64,000 bases of DNA. Origin: Mesorhizobium_B sp035998495. GTDB taxonomy: Bacteria; Pseudomonadota; Alphaproteobacteria; Rhizobiales; Rhizobiaceae. Each line of letters starts with the position of its first letter. The first letter of the stretch is position 1. The position numbers and the translations under genes are program-made. Positions 61,188 to 64,000 of the stretch are shown here, one piece after another. A model generated the notes under the pieces. That model saw only the letters and a program-made list of their open reading frames with translations, did not search any database and had not been told where the DNA came from. Location of the stretch: contig DASYHP010000074.1 of assembly GCA_035998495.1 (NCBI GenBank), positions 47,931-111,930 of the forward strand, read 5' to 3'.

Positions 61188-62717
61188 TTGGTCATCCTCT
61201 CCCTCGACCTCGCGAACCCGCCCGCCTGGCTCCTGGTCGCGCCTGCGCTCCTGCCGCTCGCCGGGGCGGGCGTGCTCGTGGCGCTGGGCCGCAGCCCCCG
61301 GCTCGCCGGCCCCATCGCCCTCATCGTGCTCGCGCTCGCGCTGCTGGCCGACGCGACGCTCCTGCGGAGCGTGCTCCTCCACGGGCCGGCCAGCGTGACC
61401 ATGGGCGATTGGCCGCCGCCCTTCGGCATCAGCTTCGCGGCCGATACCTTAGGAGCGCTGTTCGCCGTCTTCGCCAAGCTGAGCGCCGCCGCGGTCGCCT
61501 GGGCGGCGCTCGGCGACGAGGACGCCCGGGCCGATCAGGGCTTTTTCGTGTTCCTGCTCGTCACCGTGGCCGGCGTGTCCGGCGCCTTCCTTACGGGCGA
61601 CGTGTTCAACCTCTATGTGTGGTTCGAGGTGTTCGTGATCGGCTCCTTTGGGCTGGTCGGCCTGGCCCGGACGGCCGAGGCGCTGGACGGCGCGATCAAG
61701 TACGCCGTGCTGAACCTCGTCGGCACCACGCTGTTCCTGATCGCCATCGGCCTGTTGTATGGCGCCTTCGGCACGCTCAACATGGCCGACATCGCCCGCA
61801 AGGCGCCGGGCGTCGCGCAAGCCGGCGCGCCGCTGGGCGCCCTCGCGCTTCTGTTCCTCCTGGCCTTCGCCACCAAGGCGGCCGTCTTCCCGCTCCAGTT
61901 CTGGCTGCCCGCGTCCTATCCCACGGCGACGCCGCTGACGGCGGCCCTGTTCGGGGGACTCCTCACCAAGGTCGGCGTCTATGCCATGCTCAAGGTCGTG
62001 GTGATGCTGATGCCCGCGGCGGGCGCGGAATGGAGCGGCCTGATCTCTGCCGCGGCTTGCCTCACCATGCTGTTCGGCGCACTGGGCGCGCTGGCGCAGG
62101 ACGACCTCCGGCGCACCGCGGGATTTTTGGTGATCGCCGGCGTCGGCACCATGCTGGCGGGCATCGCCACGGGCGATCGCACCGGGCTCGCCGGCACGGT
62201 GTTCTACGCCGTCCAGTCCATGGCGGCGACGTCCGCACTCTTCATCCTGGTGGGCGCGATCGGCAAAGCCGGCGGCGTCTCGCTCCAGGCCCTGGGCGGG
62301 CTGTCGCACCGCTCGACGCTGCTTGCGGGCTGCGCGCTCGTGCTGGCGCTGACGATCGCCGGCCTGCCGCCGGGCTCGGGCCTTTGGCCGAAAGTGCTTC
62401 TCGTGGAGAGCAGCCTGGCGGCGGATCGTCCGTACCTGACCGCGGCGATCCTCGCTTCAAGCCTCGTCCTGATCTTGGCTTTGGGGCGGATGTTCATGCT
62501 CGCCTTCTGGCGGCCTGCCCCGCCTGGCGCCATGGCCGCGGACCGCGCCGACGAGCGCGTCACCGTGACCGCGCCGCTCGCGGTTCTCGTTAGCGTCGGC
62601 CTTGTCCTAGGGCTGTGGCCCGAACCCTTCGCGCAGGCTGCCTTCAGCGCCGCGGACGGGCTGATCGACCCCTCGCGCCTGATCGACGTCGTCTTCCCCG
62701 AGGGAGCCGCCCCATGA
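61188..62717 (+). CDS. mrpD: Na+/H+ antiporter subunit D (MrpD)
   Basis: A 509-residue NuoL/M/N-type membrane protein, the second antiporter-like subunit. Key residues lie in FNLYVWFEVFVIGSFGLVG near residue 140 (conserved Glu) and FPLQFWLPASYPTATPLTAA near residue 234 (conserved Lys region). The TTG at 61188 has GAGG upstream; a TTG at 61167 would overlap mrpC by eleven bases. The stop overlaps mrpE. Confidence 0.94.
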   Translation: MVILSLDLANPPAWLLVAPALLPLAGAGVLVALGRSPRLAGPIALIVLALALLADATLLRSVLLHGPASVTMGDWPPPFGISFAADTLGALFAVFAKLSAAAVAWAALGDEDARADQGFFVFLLVTVAGVSGAFLTGDVFNLYVWFEVFVIGSFGLVGLARTAEALDGAIKYAVLNLVGTTLFLIAIGLLYGAFGTLNMADIARKAPGVAQAGAPLGALALLFLLAFATKAAVFPLQFWLPASYPTATPLTAALFGGLLTKVGVYAMLKVVVMLMPAAGAEWSGLISAAACLTMLFGALGALAQDDLRRTAGFLVIAGVGTMLAGIATGDRTGLAGTVFYAVQSMAATSALFILVGAIGKAGGVSLQALGGLSHRSTLLAGCALVLALTIAGLPPGSGLWPKVLLVESSLAADRPYLTAAILASSLVLILALGRMFMLAFWRPAPPGAMAADRADERVTVTAPLAVLVSVGLVLGLWPEPFAQAAFSAADGLIDPSRLIDVVFPEGAAP

Positions 62718-63214
62718 GTGGCAAGCTCTTGGCCGCATCGTTTTTTGCCCTGGCCTGGGTGGTGTTTGGCGGAGGGCCGACATTCGGCAACCTCCTGTTC
62801 GGGGGGCTTTTGGGCCTCGCCGTGGCCCTGCTCGTGCCCTCGCCGGGCCGGCGCTCGGCCGGGTCCGAGTTCCGGCTGCTGCCCGCGCTGAGATTGCTGC
62901 TGCGCTTTCCCCTGGACATCTGGCTGTCGGGCTGGCGCGTGGCAAAGCTCGTCCTGAGCCCCGCCATGCCGGTGCGGCCGGCGCTGCTCGAGCTGCCCCT
63001 GCGCCTCGAAGGCGAGGGCCGGATCGCGCTCCTCGCCAACATGATCACGCTGACTCCGGGCACGCTGACCGTGGACGTGCTGGGCGAGGCGGACAAGCGT
63101 CTCCTGATCCATGCGCTCGACGCGCCGGACGTCGAGGCCGCCAAGGCGGAGATCAGGGACGGGTTCGAACGCATGATCCTGGACGCCTGGGGGCGAGGAG
63201 GCCCATCGCCATGA
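62714..63214 (+). CDS. mrpE: Na+/H+ antiporter subunit E (MrpE)
   Basis: A 166-residue protein with two N-terminal membrane segments and a cytoplasmic domain containing LLANMITLTPGTLTVDVLGE near residue 100, typical of MrpE. The ATG overlaps the mrpD stop (ATGA), and the stop overlaps mrpF. Confidence 0.94.
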   Translation: MSGKLLAASFFALAWVVFGGGPTFGNLLFGGLLGLAVALLVPSPGRRSAGSEFRLLPALRLLLRFPLDIWLSGWRVAKLVLSPAMPVRPALLELPLRLEGEGRIALLANMITLTPGTLTVDVLGEADKRLLIHALDAPDVEAAKAEIRDGFERMILDAWGRGGPSP

Positions 63215-63522
63215 CCGAGTCGTTTCTCCAGGTCTGTCTTCATCTCTCGCTGGTTCTCCTGGGCGTCTCGCTCGTGTTCACCGCGCTCCGAGTGGTGTTG
63301 GGGCCCACGCTCGCCGACCGCGTGCTGGCGCTGGACACGCTTTCGGTGCTCGCCATCGGCTTCGTCGGGGTTTACGCGCTGGCCTCGGGGCTGTTCGTGC
63401 TGTTCGACATCGCGCTCGGGCTGGCGGCGGCGAGCTTTCTCTCGACGGCGGCTTTCGCCCGCTTCATCCGCTCCCGGCGCGTCCGCGCCCCGCAACCGGC
63501 CGAAGCCGGGGGGAAACCATGA
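63211..63522 (+). CDS. mrpF: Na+/H+ antiporter subunit F (MrpF)
   Basis: A 103-residue three-helix subunit. The motif RVVLGPTLADRVLALDTLSV at residues 27-46 is characteristic. The C-terminus is basic. Start and stop overlap both neighbours by four bases. Confidence 0.94.
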   Translation: MTESFLQVCLHLSLVLLGVSLVFTALRVVLGPTLADRVLALDTLSVLAIGFVGVYALASGLFVLFDIALGLAAASFLSTAAFARFIRSRRVRAPQPAEAGGKP

Positions 63523-63890
63523 CCGACGACATCCTCAACATCCTGGTCGGCGTGCTGGTTCTCGCCGGCTCGTGCTTCGTGCTCGTCGCAGGCGTCGGGC
63601 TCTTGCGCCTGCCCGACCTCTTCTCGCGCATGCATGCGGCCTCCAAGGCGGGCGCGCTGGGCTCAGGCTTCGTGCTTCTGGGGGTCGCCTTCGGCTCCGG
63701 TGACCCGGATGTGACGCTCAGGGCGCTGGCGGGCATCGTCTTCGTGCTGGTGACCACGCCCGTGGCCGCGCATCTGCTCGCCAAGGCCGCGCTCGACACG
63801 GGGCAGAGGCCTTGGGCAGTGGCCGGTTCGACCGCGGCGGCAAAAGGTACACTGGAGAACCCTAGGGTCGAAACCCGATCAGGCCCTTGA
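63519..63890 (+). CDS. mrpG: Na+/H+ antiporter subunit G (MrpG), 3' end probably altered by an IS
   Basis: A 123-residue subunit completing the operon. The core GVGLLRLPDLFSRMHAASKA near residue 26 and TTPVAAHLLAKAALDTGQRP near residue 86 are intact. The last residues (after about 113) are unlike other MrpG ends: the frame runs into sequence that looks like the left end of the IS5-type element starting near 63865, and the stop TGA lies in that sequence. Function is probably kept, because the variable tail is what is affected. Confidence 0.9.
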   Translation: MTDDILNILVGVLVLAGSCFVLVAGVGLLRLPDLFSRMHAASKAGALGSGFVLLGVAFGSGDPDVTLRALAGIVFVLVTTPVAAHLLAKAALDTGQRPWAVAGSTAAAKGTLENPRVETRSGP

Positions 63891-63910
63891 GGCGGATCAG
63901 CAAATCAGAT

Positions 63911-63936
63911 TCCATGCCGATTTTGTGCGGCATGGA
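63911..63936 (+). promoter_or_regulatory. Hairpin over the transposase ribosome binding site
   Basis: TCCATGCCG (63911-63919) and CGGCATGGA (63928-63936) form a perfect 9-pair stem with an 8-base loop. The ribosome binding site GGAGG (63934-63938) is partly inside the stem. RNA reading in from outside could hide the site and reduce transposase synthesis, as in some other insertion sequences. Confidence 0.55.
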
Positions 63937-63943
63937 GGTTCAG

Positions 63944-64000
63944 ATGAGCGCGCTGTTTTGGCTGTCGGATGAGGCCTGGGCGGCCATTGAGCCGCATGTA
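63944..64000 (+). CDS. IS5-family transposase, N-terminal part (cut by window end)
   Basis: The visible 19 residues, MSALFWLSDEAWAAIEPHV, match the typical start of IS5-family transposases of Rhizobiales. The ATG at 63944 has GGAGG six bases upstream. The DDE catalytic residues are beyond the window. The family call rests on the N-terminus only. Confidence 0.75.
   Translation, partial: MSALFWLSDEAWAAIEPHV

Larger units (their letters stand above)
63865..64000 (+). mobile_element. IS5-family insertion sequence, left end only
   Basis: The last part of the window carries the start of a transposase with the IS5-family N-terminus. The element's left boundary is set near 63865, just after the TA of CCTAGG, where typical IS5-group ends begin with a GGGTC-like word. 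This boundary is an inference; neither the right end nor a target duplication is in the window. Confidence 0.6.

Overview
The window is a high-GC, gene-dense alphaproteobacterial chromosome segment. Its gene content and order (CcrM-type adenine methyltransferase, HAD, mutY, dciA, dsbA, smc; coxB-coxA-ctaB-small protein-ctaG-coxC-DUF983-SURF1; IalB protein; DUF6101 protein; dxs-tlyA-TrmA/RlmD-type methyltransferase) point to Hyphomicrobiales (Rhizobiales), probably a Phyllobacteriaceae-like relative. Genus cannot be fixed from the sequence alone. I see no rRNA, tRNA or CRISPR array. GTG and TTG starts and ATGA/GTGA/TTGA stop-start overlaps are frequent.

Layout. 0-5 kb: tail of a GlcD-type FAD oxidoreductase, a DUF6101 protein, ubiA, a YefM-YoeB toxin-antitoxin pair whose toxin appears frameshifted, purD and a four-Cys small protein. 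5-9 kb: acyl-CoA dehydrogenase plus enoyl-CoA hydratase/isomerase, two small lipoproteins, pdxH. 9-14 kb: DnaJ-type chaperone, fabI, a histidine phosphatase, aroC, ribB. 14.1-15.8 kb: an accessory-looking cobalt-type nitrile hydratase operon (alpha, beta, accessory protein). 15.9-23 kb: histone-deacetylase-like amidohydrolase, xseB, DJ-1/PfpI protein, an orphan Phd-like antitoxin, pirin, dxs, tlyA and an RNA m5U methyltransferase. 23-26.5 kb: a RES-Xre toxin-antitoxin pair, tldD, a GNAT and an IalB protein. 26.8-33.3 kb: the aa3 cytochrome c oxidase operon, including a 51-residue membrane microprotein. 33.5-38.2 kb: ispH, thrB, rnhA, peroxiredoxin, a DsbD-N-domain protein, yqgE. 38.2-44.6 kb (minus strand): a DISM-PAS-GGDEF-EAL protein, GNAT, M16 peptidase, thrC. 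44.7-57.9 kb: lipoproteins, a HAD-fold protein lacking its catalytic Asp residues, ccrM, a second HAD, mutY, dciA, dsbA-like, smc, oligopeptidase B, an SH3-like secreted protein, msrB. 58-63.9 kb: a complete seven-gene Mrp (Pha/Mnh) Na+/H+ antiporter operon, whose last gene runs into the left end of an IS5-family insertion sequence cut by the window edge.

Most of this is core metabolism and housekeeping: respiration, isoprenoid, riboflavin, chorismate, threonine and purine synthesis, DNA methylation, repair and segregation. The variable elements are three antitoxin loci, the nitrile hydratase operon, three palindromic intergenic repeats and the IS5 element. The most interesting observations are the YoeB reading frame that loses its catalytic His-Tyr by one base while the TGTACA operator stays intact, the HAD protein with both acidic motifs gone, the nitrile hydratase island, and the IS-made 3' end of mrpG with a hairpin over the transposase ribosome binding site.
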